NCBI GenBank assembly: GCA_022316685.1
Contig: JAKJHU010000056.1
Location: 2,967,872-3,031,871, forward strand
Reading direction: 5' to 3'
DNA length: 64,000 bases
Source of the DNA: Progne subis subis
Taxonomy: Eukaryota > Chordata > Aves > Passeriformes > Hirundinidae
Shown: in pieces, positions 27,201-42,200 of the stretch
How the letters are laid out: every line of letters begins with the position of its first letter
Numbering within the stretch: position 1 is the first letter of the stretch
Notes under the pieces: generated by a model
What the model saw: the letters and a program-made list of their open reading frames with translations, nothing else
What the model was told of the DNA's origin: nothing
Databases searched by the model: none
Program-made: the position numbers and the translations under genes

Positions 27201-30200
27201 TGAAATAAGGCAGTATGCTACACTGAAATACTGTTTACAAAGCAGAAACACAGCTGTAACACTAATATTAAAGAGAAAGCAAAAACTAGACCAAGATTGG
27301 GAACTTTTTTCCAAGGTTTTGAAACTGAACTAAACATATTCTGCATCTCCCCTGAATGATACCTCAACATCCTCCAGATTAGTGTGAGCAACTCCAGATG
27401 GATGAAATAATTTAGTCTAATCACACACAGCAAGAAAGAGGAAAAGGCCCATGAATAAAATCAGACTTCTTGTTAGGTGCCCAATCTACCAAGAATTGCA
27501 GTGTCAGAGGCACAAAAATGGCTCTGCCATGGGAAAAGACACCCAACAAAGTCAAGGATTCTTGAGCCCTGGAAAAGGCAACACTGATGGGGAAATACAA
27601 TACACATCTAGAAAATATTTATTACAAATTAAGGTGAATGCTTTTTAAAAAATAATCTTTCATAACAATAAACATGAAGGCAGGTTATGAAACTCTCCGA
27701 TATCCAGTTTAAAATAAAAAGAAATTATTTCTTTATTCAACAATAAGAGATCACTAAACTCTCTAATAAAAGATTTTCCAGAGCATAAGCAGATATATAA
27801 AAATAGATTAGACACACTCATGGAATATGGAATACTGCTGAGTACTAAAACTGATGGTCCAGAAGACACCCCTGGACCAAGGCTACATCTAGAGAAAGGT
27901 CTATCAGAAAGAGGACTGCTCTAAATTTATTATTATCATCATCATCATTATCACTGTTTATCTCCTACAACAGCCTGCAATTCACTTTCACTGTTTCACT
28001 TTCTTTGTGCATCACGGGCTCTGTTGAAATTACAGCTATGCAGGAATGGGTATTTTCCGTTGAATTAATTAAGCCATCATGACAAACACACATGCTGATG
28101 AGCTGTACTGCTTTTACTGCATTAAGCACGAACAGACCTTTAACACCAAATTCCTGCACTTACCTTCATCTCTGCCAGGTAACTGCTCAGTAACAGATCC
28201 AGAAGAATCTTTCCTGGAGAGAGATCTCTTTGTCTTCCCCTGCCCTGTACGACTTCTCTGACGTACCATAAATCCACCAATACCTGAACGAGGAAGCAAA
28301 ATTTCAATGTATTGAATAAAAACTGTGTTTCATAGTACAAATGGGAGCCAAGATTACTCTGCAGGTCAAGGAAACTGCTGCATCTAGATGTCCAAGAATG
28401 AATCTGAGATACTTGAGGAGTTTTCATCTGTAATTTTACAAAACACTTCTGAATTTTTATGTCTCAGTGGGTTTACTTATAATGAAAAATGATCAGAATT
28501 TCAGGACTGTAGAACATCCACAAGAAGTTCAAATCACCAAACCTGGCAACTTTCAGACGTTGGTTTTCCCCTCCCTTGGGGTAAACTGATGAGCTGCTGG
28601 AATTAGCTGTCAATCTACCAAATGAAACCTATTAAAGAACCTCAAAGGACCACAAAAAACCCTCTGCAAATAGCTCTAGAGAGCCCACCACTTCAAATTA
28701 TGCTACTAGAGAAGGACATATCCCAAATAAAAGGACAATTAATCAACATCATAATGCCTGAAACTCCTGAATCCTTCACTGGAGACTGGCTGCAGAGTTC
28801 CTGATCCTTTGCAGTTGGTGTGTATGTATCGAAATGTATCACATACAGATCTCTTTCATTTTCCAGTGGAATTGCTAGCTGCAGAAAACTAATGGATGTG
28901 TTCTACTTGGATACAGCTCAACTGTTTGTGCACCCAAGACATACAGTTAATTAATTCAGTCAGGATAATTAAGAGTCAACTGCACAAAGAAATTAAAATA
29001 AATGAATTCATACAATAACTGAATTTATTAAAATTCACCTGTCAGAAGTAATCTCCAAATACCTGGTAAACTACTCTTTTAAAGTATTTCAGAAAACAAA
29101 AAAAACCTCCAAAAAGTTCTTTGAAGTTCAGATCTTTCCATATACATACATACACACATAAAAACTCCTTCACCAAGTACAGAAATACAGCACCATTTCC
29201 TATCAATTTAAGAATCAATACAAGGCACAGATCTGAACTACTACAGGTAATTGACAAGCACACTAAGAACAAGTGCACTGCTGACCAGTAATCTTTAGAA
29301 ATGTGTTTTGGCAAGAAGAAAAAAGGAAACTTTAAACAGCATAGGGGAAAAAAATCTACAGTCAACAATAAGCAGTAGAATACTTCAGAATTTCATAGTT
29401 TTTTGGGGGGGGGGGTTTGTTTGTGTGGTTTTGTTTTGTTTTTTAGGGGTTTTTCGTTTGTTTTGTTTTGTTTTTGTAATTACACAGAAAAAAAAGAACA
29501 ATGGACACACAATGGTCCAAGTTACTTTATCCTACCAGGTCTGTATGGTTTTCGCTTCCTTTTTTTAATCCCATCAGCTCCCTCAGCCACTTTGGTATCA
29601 TCATCCACAGCTTCCCGTTCTGGGCTGGAATCTGATTTTCCATCACAGTCCATAAGGTCAGCTTCTGCAGAAAAGAGGCAATGGTAACTTTAACTGGAAA
29701 AGGGAAAGAAAATTATTTTTTCCAGAATTTCCACATCTGACTGTTTTAGGAGAAATTGGCTGAGAATGACGAATTTTTCAAAAGGGTGACAAATAATCAC
29801 AATCCCTGAACATTTTTGGGAAACCTATCCTATCTATACACACATTTCCTATGAGATGCTGTTTAGACAAAACCAGCAAATAAATGCTGTAATTAGTATA
29901 TGTAAATCAGAGAAAGTTTTTGATACCTTCCTCCTTTGGAAGAATGTGTTGTCTGAGTAATCTCTAGCTAATCCATCAAGGAATATGGATCCAGTTTACC
30001 AAAATAAACTTTTTTTCCTCTCTGTCCTCCTCAGTTTTCTTTGACAGGGCTTTTTTGGGGGTTTTTTTTTGGTTTTTTTTTTTCTTTTTTTTTAATTGAG
30101 AAGACACTTAAAAACTGCAGCCTGCACTTGGAAGGTAAAGTGTAATGACTTTTAGTGTGGTGGGTTCATGACTTGAAGCTGTGACTGAATGAAAGCAGAC

Positions 30201-33200
30201 TGATCTATGAAGAGGAATCTGATTTATGTAATACAAAATTCAGCTCAAAGGAATTACTCAGCCTTAAAGATGAAGACTATAATTCAAAGTTAAGAGTTTA
30301 TATTCTGTGGGAAAGCAGGGTAGAAACAGATGTAAAGTATGCTGACATCAAAAAGCCTTTGGTGTTGAAGAGAGAAGGAACTAATTCTTCCTGGTATCCC
30401 CAAAAAGACCTTGCATCTTCATTTTATCATAAACCTTCTGCAATGTTAAATATACTCTCACCCCCGAAAAGATACTGGAATTATCATGTTCTGCTTTGGA
30501 TACAGGTGTGTAGTTCTAGATGGAGTAAAACCCCACACAGCTCTAAGAGGGAGAAATTATTGTTATAACAGGGCTGGACTCTTTCACACCACGTTTGCTG
30601 TGGTAGAACTGCAAACCTCACTCTTCCATAGGCTGGGTGATGGCCCAGCCCTTCCCACTCCTTCTACCAACAAAGCCAGTGGATGGCAAAGGCCACCAAG
30701 CTGAAGCTCCCCAAGCAAGCTCAACTTTCAAGTAGACTCTAAAACGCAGAAGACCCAATGAAAGATGAACCTGATTAAAGCCAACAGATGAGATAATAAA
30801 AGAATTCCATGAGGTCACTTTTCTGAGATAAAGCCTCTTTTTTCCACCTGGAACATCAAGAGTCAAAATAAGGGTTTTTTTCCTTTTTCCCTGGGATTAC
30901 TACACTGTGTTCCTCCAATCAAAGCCATGGCACAGCTTTACTCATCCTGATGCTCACACAATAATTACATTTGGAGACAGACTCTCATCCCCTCTGCAGA
31001 GCAGAGCCCTACACATCCAGAGCTTCAAGGAAATCCAGCCCATCTCCCATGTACTCACTGCGCTGTTAACATCACACATGAATGTGCTTTAACTCTCAAA
31101 AAGGCAACAAAAGGTGATCAGAACTGAAAGTGAAGTTGCGGATGCTCTGGCTCTCCCTTTCATACTCTGCTATCACATCTATATATCTTGTTACCTACTT
31201 GAAAAGACCTACCACCTCTAGGAGCCAACAAGAGGATAATGGTCAGAAAAAGGCATATAGAAAACAGGCACACATTTTTTAAAGTAAAGACTATTAACCA
31301 CTGAAGGAGAACAAGGGAAGTGACTTGCTGCCTCCAAATTCAAAAGCATTTTTGCTTTCAAAAACCTAGCTGATGGAGAATATGAAAATATGAGGTGAAA
31401 TTTCAGAGTCCATGTAATGCTAGCGTAATGAACCAAATCCTGTGAATACTGAAAGAAAGCAAAACAAACTGTTTAAAAGGCTACGAAGAAGTAAAAGGAA
31501 GCTATTTTTATAAAAGAATAGTTCTATCAACAACAGAGGGTTAGAATGTGCTCATCAAACAACAGGAACAATACTTCTACAATACAACAAGTTAACACTG
31601 GAACTTCACTGATGGCTGAACTACCCAGTTATCTCAAGTACACTCTGTAGCTAAATTAAGTTTCTTATGACATTTAATGTGATTAACAAGGCAGTGTTGC
31701 ATTAATAGAACTGTAGGGAGATGAGGTCCAGAGACACCTACATGGCCAATGCAATGATTTTCTCACCTGCCACTGGAGGAGCCTTGCCCCAGCCATGGAT
31801 TCAAGCCTTAGCCAAGATCACCGACTCTCAGGTCAGCTCACCTCACTTCTTTCAGAAAAGAGAAATACTCTCAGCAAAGAACTACTTTACTTTCTCACTT
31901 GATTTTAATACCAGCTTCTCAGTGCTACAGATGTGGCTCTGCTGAGCCAACACTTTCCATTTGCACTGAATTTGAGTACACTTGTACTCGGTGAGTGTGC
32001 AACCTTTCCCACAGGTAACCCGAAGATTAACCAAAAAATCAGCCTCTATTTCCAGTGCTGGCAGCCCTAAAAAAGGGAGTTTCCTACAGGATGGATGACC
32101 CATGAACAGAACGACCAGGAAAATCCCTGAAATGGACAACAATGAGCCGTGACTACTGTTCAAGAAATTTCCATAAAACATTCTGTACAGAACACAGGAG
32201 TATCAGTGTAACAAAAACTCCCAGGGGTATTTGCAATACACACAGGTACTGCAACACTCCAAGCTACAAGACATGCCAAAAGTAGACTGCTACCTCTACT
32301 GTCATCCATCTCCCCATCTCTTGAGTGTTCTGACTGGGCATCTGGGGGTGTCTGAAGCACAGCCACACTGTTCTGATTTATAATCTTCAGTTTAAGCTTT
32401 GGTTTCGTCCGTTTTCTTCTCGGTACTGTAACAGTGAGGCTCTGTAACTGAGACATGCCGGATTCTGTCAAGCAGACTCCATCCTGGGTGTATGTCTTCG
32501 GTGGGTCTATAAAAGTTGAACGAATCATAACAGCAATATAAAACTCTTTTAATTTACAAGTCTTAGATTTTTTTATTTTTTTTTTAGGAATAGCACTTAC
32601 AGGAGTTAATAATCCACACGTATGGAGCTGACCAGTGAGTGAAGAAATTCGTATAAATAAACCAGAGATACCTGACACTGTCTTACACGTTACAGTTACA
32701 GCTTTATGATTTAGAGTCTGATGTCAAATCCAGCAATAATCCATTACATTGCTATGAAACAACTTATACCAAGGATTCATTAAGAAAGAACAATTGTTTA
32801 TGGAAGCTAGTGCCTTGCAGGATATTTCTGTATTACTGGCACCCACAGAAAACTGTGCAAGTCATACTTTGGGTCCCTGTTGCTTATCAGCCATGGTCCC
32901 CATCCAGCTCTCAGCACTTTACCTTCATCTTATTAATAACCTTAAACCTCCAAGAACTCCTGGTAACTCAGAGAAGTTACCAGCCCTATTTTACAGGCAG
33001 ACAAAAACCCCAAGTTGTATCAAGTGAGCTGCTCAAGATCAAACAGGAAACTGTTGGTAGAACCCAAGTCTCCCAAGACCTGCAAGACTGCTTCCTCCCT
33101 AAGCTGTTAAATGACAATTGAGTCCCCTGATAAGCTCTAATACTCCTTAATTCACCATGCAGAAAGGCCCTCTCACCTCTGCTGGGGCCCTGCAAGTGGA

Positions 33201-36200
33201 AGCTTGGGAACTTTCAGCCAAATAATGAAGAGGCTGCAATGATGCTTCAGCTATCTGAAGTCAGTTAAATCATGATTTGATAGTACAGCTTTTGAAAACA
33301 TACAAATATAATAGCATTTGTTCCATTTAACCAAAAACATTTCCTCATGCAACATCTGACAATACAGCTGGTTCTGAACAAATTCTTCCTACACCAAACT
33401 TGAAAGGTGTACGTTTCAAAAACATCTCACACTCTTTTTCAGATTGAATATTTCAGGGGAGAACCTTCTCTCAGGTGTCAAATAGAAAAAAAACCTCTGA
33501 TGTGATGGAAGCTGTCCTAACATGACGGAAGCTGCTGGGTGCTATCTTTATAAAAAGACCGACTGGTGAGCAGGCTTGTCAGGATTACAAACTCCTAGCA
33601 CAAACCAGACAAATACAGAAAAGCTGCATCCTCCTAACAGCTCAAGCCTGTAAACATCTGTGTACATGCTTCACTCAGCCACACTTAGTTATCACCACTG
33701 ATATTAAGGCAAGCAACTACGACTGCAGGATCAAAATGTAATTTAAAGTAATTATTATAGTGCAGGTATGGCAGGCAAGAGAGAAGAAACAAGAGAGAAT
33801 GAGGGAAAAAAAAATGGAAAGCATGCTGTGGTAATTGAAGGATAGTTAATGCTGTGTGTTACAAAACCAGAGGAAAAAGAATTTTTGTCTCATGTAAAAA
33901 TATACCCTTAAAATATGCTAAATGATCAGATATTAAGCATTTCCATTCTTTACCTAGTTCTTTTGATTTTGAAATAATCTGAGCTCCAACTGATGAATCA
34001 CAACAGTCCAAAGAAGGCACTGAAAAATATAAGGAAAATAATTTCAACTTTTAAAAATGGTGACTTGAATTAAATTGAAACTATCAATTTTCCTTCCATT
34101 TTCCTCTCTGTTACACTCCCTAATTTACACTGTTGGCAATTATTTTCTTGCACCTTTAAAATAAAGTGCTTTTCAGTGTCACAGATGTGACTACAAAAGA
34201 AGCCTGATACAAACTGAAGTTCTCCAACTTCCTAAAGCCAAGAATGACATTGGAATAGCACTGAACTCAATGGGAAAATGGGAAATGATCTCCTTCTACT
34301 GGACCAAGGGCAAATGAATACACTGGATCTTGTGGGTTGGAAAGCAACCTCTACACTAGTCATCATGTTCAGGTTTTGCTGCCCTAGTCATTAAAAATGA
34401 TTTTTAATCATTTTTATGTCCTGATCATTGAAAATGAGGGGTTTGTGAAGTGGGTATTGATCAGTATTTCCCCAAGGAGAGCCCAGCACACTCCAAGAGC
34501 TTTGCACACAATATTCTCACTGTGTCTGTGCTGCCAGGCCTCTTACACAGCACTTGGAGAAGGCTGATGTATCTGAGAATAGGTAACATAGGACTTGTTG
34601 AAGTTAGATAGGGAAATTCTTATTCCAGATAAGAGTGTTGATAAATGGAACAACAGAAATTCAACTTATAAACTACACCTTGTGTGCTACAGGGCAGCAG
34701 TGGAACAGTATGACTGAAAAAAAAAAAAAAATAAAAATAAAAATGTCCTGCAACACAAGGCTACTTTTGCAGTGGGCAGAAATGCTCTTCCCTCTTGCCA
34801 TAACTACATAACTGCAATCGTGCTTCAGTCACCTATGATGTGCAGACTAAACTTTTAATATTAGTAGTGACTTCACAGAGATTACGTAGACAGAGCAGTA
34901 AAGTGAAAATTAGGAGCTTCTACCTCGCAAACACTGAACTAGGATCAGAAAACCTGTTAGTCTGGCACAGGGAGCATTACCACAGAGGCAAGTTTATCCA
35001 CACTTTTTTTTCCTTTTTTTTTTTTTTTTTTGTGCCTGGATATCTTATGCTGAATTCAGGACTCAAGATAACATCTGGAGCATTTCCCTTGTGTCTGTCA
35101 CACAAGATGAGACCCCTGAGGCAGAGAAGCCGTAGGGGGTTCCGTGTGTCACGTCAACCATGGCACTGGTTGTGTGACATATGTGCTGCTGATCCCACCT
35201 CACACACACCCTGGGAGCCAGGGTAAGACCAGGGAAAGCACAAAAGCTTCCAAGTGACACTCAAAATGAGTATGAAACGTACAGGATGTTTCCTAGCGTA
35301 GAAACAAGTTTAAGAAAAGTGAAAGTCTGTCTTCGAAAACTACACTGCTTTTCAAGTTTTATGTGATGTGCAACTAATGCACCAGGTATAACCTAGAGAA
35401 AATCAGCGTTTCATGCAATTAGTGAATGAAAGGAGGCTATGAGAACTACTGAAAAACTGAACTCAACGGTGGAGAGAAAAGACAAGGAAAAAAATAAATT
35501 GAAAATGACATTTTGAAAGAGATATGGAGCCAAGAAAGAAACAAAAAATAAGGGACAAGCTGCAGCAAGGAAGATACTCAAAACACTGAATTGAAACCAC
35601 AGAAAATAGGCAGACTGTAAGAACTACTCAAAGCGGAATAAGGCATCATCTGCTCATATAATTTGTTATAATTTACAAGATGGTTTTAAGACTGAAGTAG
35701 CAATTATTGAATTGGAATCTAAGGTAAACAAGAAATTCAGAAAGACAGTTGTGAACAGGAATTTGAAATCCTTCATTTAAAGTCAAACAACAGACAGATC
35801 TTCTCATCCAGGTCAGACGGAACAACTGTAGCTCTGGAGACTGAACAGAGTTGAAATGCTCAAATAAACAAGCTGATAGTGACAGAGGTGAGGCCTTCAG
35901 AGACCCACTCACAAAAACTGCACCAACAAACAGCGTTTGAAGACAGTATCAAACAGACTTCCAGAAAAGGAGCTAATTAGAGGGCAGATTAAGGATTGCA
36001 ATCAATAAAATGGAGAGCAGAAAAGCACAGTACTGCTAGAGAAAGCCTATCCAAAGGAAAAAAAAAATAAAATGGAAAAAATAGTGCTATCTTAGGCATT
36101 CAGCTGAATTTTAACCAAAATTGCTAAATTTTTCTGCAAAAGGGTTTAAACATGCTGAATACTGTACAGCATTTAGTAGCCTCAGCTGAAAGCAAATAAT

Positions 36201-39200
36201 TGCACAAATACAGTATGATGAGAAAAAGAAAACTGAGTTCATTTTAAAGGCTGTAACAGAAAAAGTACAATTCTATGAAAAAATGAAACCAGCACAGGGG
36301 ACAGAGTGGAATCGTTGATGTAGAAATACAGCACTAGCAGGGCACTCTTTACTGGGTGCCTGCATAACTGTGTCAATGATACATGGATTTTTTTATTTTT
36401 TTTTTGATACATACGGTAACACAAGAACATTAGAGCTGACAGAGTAAGTGTGACCAAAAAAAAAAAAAAAAAAAGTTAATTTTTTTACACACAGTATTAT
36501 GTTGGATTTGTATCTTGTATTTGTAAAGTACATTGAATTAATTCTCAGAATGAAGAAAAATTTACATCAGTTTAATGAAAATGATACAACAGAGACTGCG
36601 AACCATGAAGTGTCTCCCTGGTAGTAAGAGGCACCCCCGGACAGGGCTAAGTGATACCAAATCCTCACTGCCTCCATGAGCATGTTTACTCGAGCCCCAG
36701 GAGGAATAACTGCACACAGGCAGCTTCAGAAACTGTAACCAGCTCAGTTCTAACTGGTTACAGCAAACCAGGCAGAGCTGGTCCCTCTGCATCCTACAGA
36801 GGAACAAAAGCAGCACCAAGGGAGGAGGAGGCTGGAGTCTGGACAGAGACAGGATGGGAATAAGTGAGGAGGGATGAAATTTGCAGATGGGGCCTATGAC
36901 ATACAAGGGCAAATGACACAAAGGCAGAACTGATGAGTAGATGGGCAAGAACTGCTGGTCCAGGAGTGGATGTGGATGAGACACACACACCCCTCCTTAA
37001 CGTGCAGGAATTACAGCACAGGGGGGAAGCTGCTGCTACCTAATACACCTGCCTAGCATCTAGTCATGAGAATTTATAAATTTCTCTACAGGACACAGCA
37101 ATATGCAGCAGGACATTTGTTATAACATGAGACAGTACTAAAAGGAACCTGCTAAACCATTGATCAGAGATGGTTATTACACAATAACCTGGTAACAAAG
37201 GTTTCTGGGTCACTGCACTGGAGCAAATCCTACGCCATTCTGGCTTTTGATATTTACGCATGTTCAAGAAGAAAAATACTGTATATTATTCCTGTCTCCT
37301 GAAGAAGATGGCTTTTTAAGAATATCAGGTACGATGAGATAGGGAAGAGCTCTTACAAATTTAAAAAAATTTGCACTTTCTGACGAAAGAAAAATGAAAG
37401 TTCCTTCTCAATACCTAAACATCAGAACCATTTACTCCTCACCAAGGGTACGTTGCAATGTTTTGTTTATTTATTATCTTGTTTCTTCTAGAAAGAAAGT
37501 GGTTAAAAACCCTGTAATAATACTTCCAAAACATCTATGATACATCAAATGGAAAAGGCAAGAACCATCCCAGTAAGAATCCCACAATATGATACATTTT
37601 TAGAAGCTTTCTACTGCTAACTAACATTTATTTCTCTAAGTTTATCAAATGTTAACTCTTCTGACTTTGAAACAAAACCTTATAGAAAATTTTCAGAGGA
37701 GTTTTAGAAGAATTCAGGGAAGACCAAAACATTTCATATAAGAGTACATGCAGGTACTTCTATGAACATGCATCAAAGAACATATTCCAACATGCAACTG
37801 TGCAAGTGTACACGTGTTAGAGAGGTTTTAATACTGAGTCAAAACAGGGAAGAATAAGCAGAAAAACTTGTCTTAAAAAGGTGAAAAAAACCTGCAAAGA
37901 AAACTTGGGAACTCCCAAGGGACTGGTTCCTATTCCTTGGAACCCAAACCTAAGCAACACTGCTTCATCGAGGTGTGCACGAAGGAGTAACTCAGGGGTC
38001 AGCTTCTGCCTGGAAGTGAAACACCTCTTGTGAAGCTGCTCCATCTCACATACCATGGGCTTTAATTATCTCTAAAAGGTATCTCTGCCAGCTCCAAAGA
38101 GAAAGGAAGAAGTATTTCTTACTTGGATCATTTTGCTTTAAGTACTCAAAGCTTAATATAAAAGTAAGCAAAAGTCTGTGTTGTATGTGCAAGTTTCTTG
38201 CTTTTTCCACTTTACAAAACCTCTTTCCTTTTGAATTTTTGAAAGCAGATCTTTATAATGAAGCGACTTGTAGAAATACAGAAGCATTAGTCTTTCTTCT
38301 ATTAGTGATAAAAATGGGTTACTTGGAAGTGTTTCAGCAAGGAGTATATAAACCTCCAAGGTCAGGTCAGTAAGTTACAACTGCTGCTGTGACGAGGACA
38401 TGCCAGTGTTAAGGAACATTAGATGCTCTATTGAACTCTTCTTGGCATTCCTTCCAAGCCTATACCTCCCAACTTCTTCAATCTTTATCAGGAAAACCAA
38501 TCTTACTGACAGCTTCTTGGTGGATATGGATTTTCCTTGAAATGTTTGCTTAGTTCTTTGTACCTTCCTCCTACTGTTCTCTTGTGATACCCCAGTGAAG
38601 GGGTAATACGAACACCTTCATGTGCTCATGCTAAAAATGGGAGTAGGTGTCAATGTTCAAGGAGCCGACTGAAGCAGCAACATCCCAGAGCTGACACGCA
38701 GGGAAAACAGAGCTGGGCTATCACCCTTGCAGCAAGACTAAAATATAGAACTATAAATCATGTCACAGGCCAACCTAGCTGCTGACAGGCCACTCACAGG
38801 AACATTAACCAGCACCATCCCTTGGAACCAGGTGCTGTAAATGTGCTTAACCTGCAGTAACCTCAGCTCCTGAGGTGCCACTGCTACAGAACTGAGATAC
38901 AGACCAACAAGGCTGTTGGTATCCATCTTCAGGGAAATGTCAAATTCATCAGAAGGAATTACACACTTCAATTAATAAGGAAGTGATATTCCCATAAAAA
39001 GAAGTATGGCAAATTCTTTTTGAGATTGCAGCTAGGGAGGGAAGCATTGGTCTTGAATACTGGGAGAGCTGAGGAAAAGGCATTAAGAAAACACAAGGGA
39101 GGAGGGGGAAAATGCTTACATAGACTGTTGTTACAGCTACTGCTGCCTCACACAGCCTCAAAGAATCAAAATACATCAAACTTTTTCTGCTTAGAAGTAA

Positions 39201-42200
39201 ATTTCAGATTCTTCTGCAGATGTAATTGGGCTTTCATCCTTGCACTTGACAAAGTGATATGCCTTTCACCCCGTCACTACCAACTGCCCTTAGCAGTTTA
39301 TCCCTATCTTCAATACCCCTACCCAGAATTCCCACAAGGTCTCCTCTGGCCTAAATCACTTGAGGGTGCAAAGAAGAGCCTAGGACACTTCCACAAAAGC
39401 CCTGAAAATAAACACGAAGAAAATCTTACTTCTACCACGAGCCAAACCTCCATCAGAGCACAGAACACATTCCCAAACCTATTTGTTGCAGTGTGCAATC
39501 CTGCCATTGGTTTCGATCGTCTTCTTACCGTTCGTTGGTGGAATGTATGGCCTACAAATGGTACAGTCAAAACCCATATCAGCTATGTTTTCCACTTCCT
39601 CCTCTGTGTTTAAGTTCTGACAGATTGCATGCATCCATCTAGAAATTAAGTGGGGGAAAAAATACAATTTAAAGGAAATAGGTGGTGTTTTAGGAGACCC
39701 AAGTATCAGTCTACGGTCCAAGTAAATGGGAAATAGCTGTGCAGTTTGAATTCTTTCAGGGAGAAACCACAGAATCAGGTTTTCCATATACAGCATCCCC
39801 TACAGCGGTGTGTGTTACATCCTGTATATGGAGCAGCAGATCAACTCTTTCCCTCCAGAGGAAGGAACTCTATATAAAACAATCTCCCAAGTATATTTTT
39901 CTATGATAATTTTCTCCCTATATTGCAATAATTTTAATTACTTTATACAATGTAATCTAGATTCGGCCTCACAACAACAGTCTTGTGAGGCAAATTAGTT
40001 TTATTTTTACAGGGCAGGGGGTAAGAGGCACAGAGCAATTAATTAATTTGCCCAGAGTCAGACAGTTAAGTCTGTGGTACAAACAGGAATGAACTATTAA
40101 GAGACTTCTGAGACTCACTGTTCTTTACCACATGACCATTTCCTTCATCTCTATGCTTTTACATTAGGGGGAAAAAATTAAAATAAGACTTGAGGAGGAA
40201 AAACATGTGAAATATTAGAAATCCTTACCGATCACACTGTCTACACTGAATTATAAGCTCCTCGTCCCTGTATGTGCGGTAGCAGATTGGGCAGGTAGAC
40301 AAACTCGCACAGGGAGCACACTGTGTGTAATTATTTTGCCATTCACATCTTAAACCTGGAGAAGTTGCTCCACAGTGTCTGCACCAAACACACCTGCAGA
40401 ACAGACAAAAAGATCTATTACTGTCACTTCACAGGAAGACCATGTTGTGGCTTTAAATCTCTTCCACTTAGAATGAGGTGAGTAATTAAGTTTTAACTTA
40501 GCAACATGTTTAACCACAAATGTTCAACAACATTTTTTGTACTTTTTGAAGAAAAATTCCTAATTAATAATTCCCCTGGAACTGCAAAAAGCAGGCAGAT
40601 GGGTTCTTGTAACAGCTCAACAGGTCAAAGGAGTTCCTGCTTCCAGTTGCCATTCACTTTGAGATCCGGAGACTTAACCATGTGAGAGGTCTGGTCTGTT
40701 TGTGTTTCACCCAAGTAAAACAAACGGTTTTCACAGGGTTTTATTTTGAGAACACTTGGGTGAAGCACCCATTCATTTTTCCAACTGAACATTGGAATTA
40801 ATTACAATGAATGTAAATTGGAAATTTTTTTTGCTGTGAGTTTCAAAAGAGAAATTTTGTCTATCTCTAATTATGTGGTTTTTGGTATGAAGTTCTAAGA
40901 GAAGGTAAGAATTTCCCTTATAGAGGAGGTAAGAATTTCCCTTATAGAGTAATAATTGAATGAAACAACTCAGAAGCATTTTGTTGGCTTTGTTTAACAC
41001 ACCTGACTTAAGACACAATGAAAACCTCGTTACAACCCAAGTGACCTTACAAACACCGAGTGACAGAGAGAGGCAGAAGAGGCCAGCAGTCAGCAGGTGT
41101 GACCCCAGGCCCAGACACACCATTTGCACTTCCAGCCTCCCTTTGGCACGGTCTGCAGGGGCGGATCCAGGCAGTAGGTGTGGTAGCTGATGTCGCAGTC
41201 GTCGCACAGGAGGAGCCTCCCTGGATCCGTGGCTTTCCCGCAGGCTTCGCACACCGTGCACTCCAGGCACCTCCAACCTTTGCTAAGTACCACTTTAGTA
41301 ATCTGCAAAAAAAAGCAAGGTGAGAATTAGTTGAAAATGGCTCGGTGAAGTGGGATCGATGTATAAATTAAGGTCTGGCTTGTGGAGCTCAGGACGCTCT
41401 CCTGGGCACACCATCCACATCTCAAGGAGCTCTTTATCAATGAAAACTTTCTGAAGCTTCAGTGAACAGGAACGGATTAAACAGAAAGAAACTGTCCTCC
41501 TTTCTCTTTAAAAAAAGGTGCAGTGTCTCCCTTTTTAAGTCACTTGGGACTTCACCTGACTGCCAGGACTTTTGAAATATCATGGAAAGTGGCGTGGCAG
41601 CTGCATCAGCCAATTCCCTCAGGGCTCTGGGATGCATCTTGTCAGGCCCCAGAGACTTGTGCACATTTTGGTTCCTCAAAGGTCACAAACCTGATCCTCT
41701 CATGTCATGATGTGATCACAGAGCTGGAGTTTTAGTCATCTGAAGCAAACAGCTAACTTACTGCAATTAATATATAATGCAAGAGTAGTATATAAACAAA
41801 AAGTCAAATTATAATTGCATGAAATATGCATATGGCATTTTGCAAAGTATGTGAAAAATAAAGTTTTTTGACATGTTTAAGAAAAAAAAGTCCCACTTTT
41901 ACATGGATATACTTACATCATAACCAATGAAAAGCGTATAGTGTATATACAGCAGTAAATAGCTTATTTTGTGCTTGCTAGGTCATTTCACAGCATTCAA
42001 ATTTAATTTTCACACATTCTCTCCTAGACTAATGAATGTAAAATGTATTAATTAACCACTCCAACTGCTGTCAATTCTGACAGCCAACAGGCAAATTGAA
42101 TCAACTAAACCTTATGCCCCAAGTAAATGAAGATGCAGTATAATTTTTTCTTTGTTTTTAATTCTGCCAGTATCTAGGTTTAAAGCTTGTATCTCAAACT

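Noticed and set aside
30359..31092. Open frames in intron W14/W15
   Set aside because: Short, overlapping on both strands, and not matching any protein I know.
39020..39613. 197-codon plus-strand open frame overlapping exon W12
   Set aside because: Runs antisense through a real KMT2C exon, with no family likeness or codon pattern of its own.
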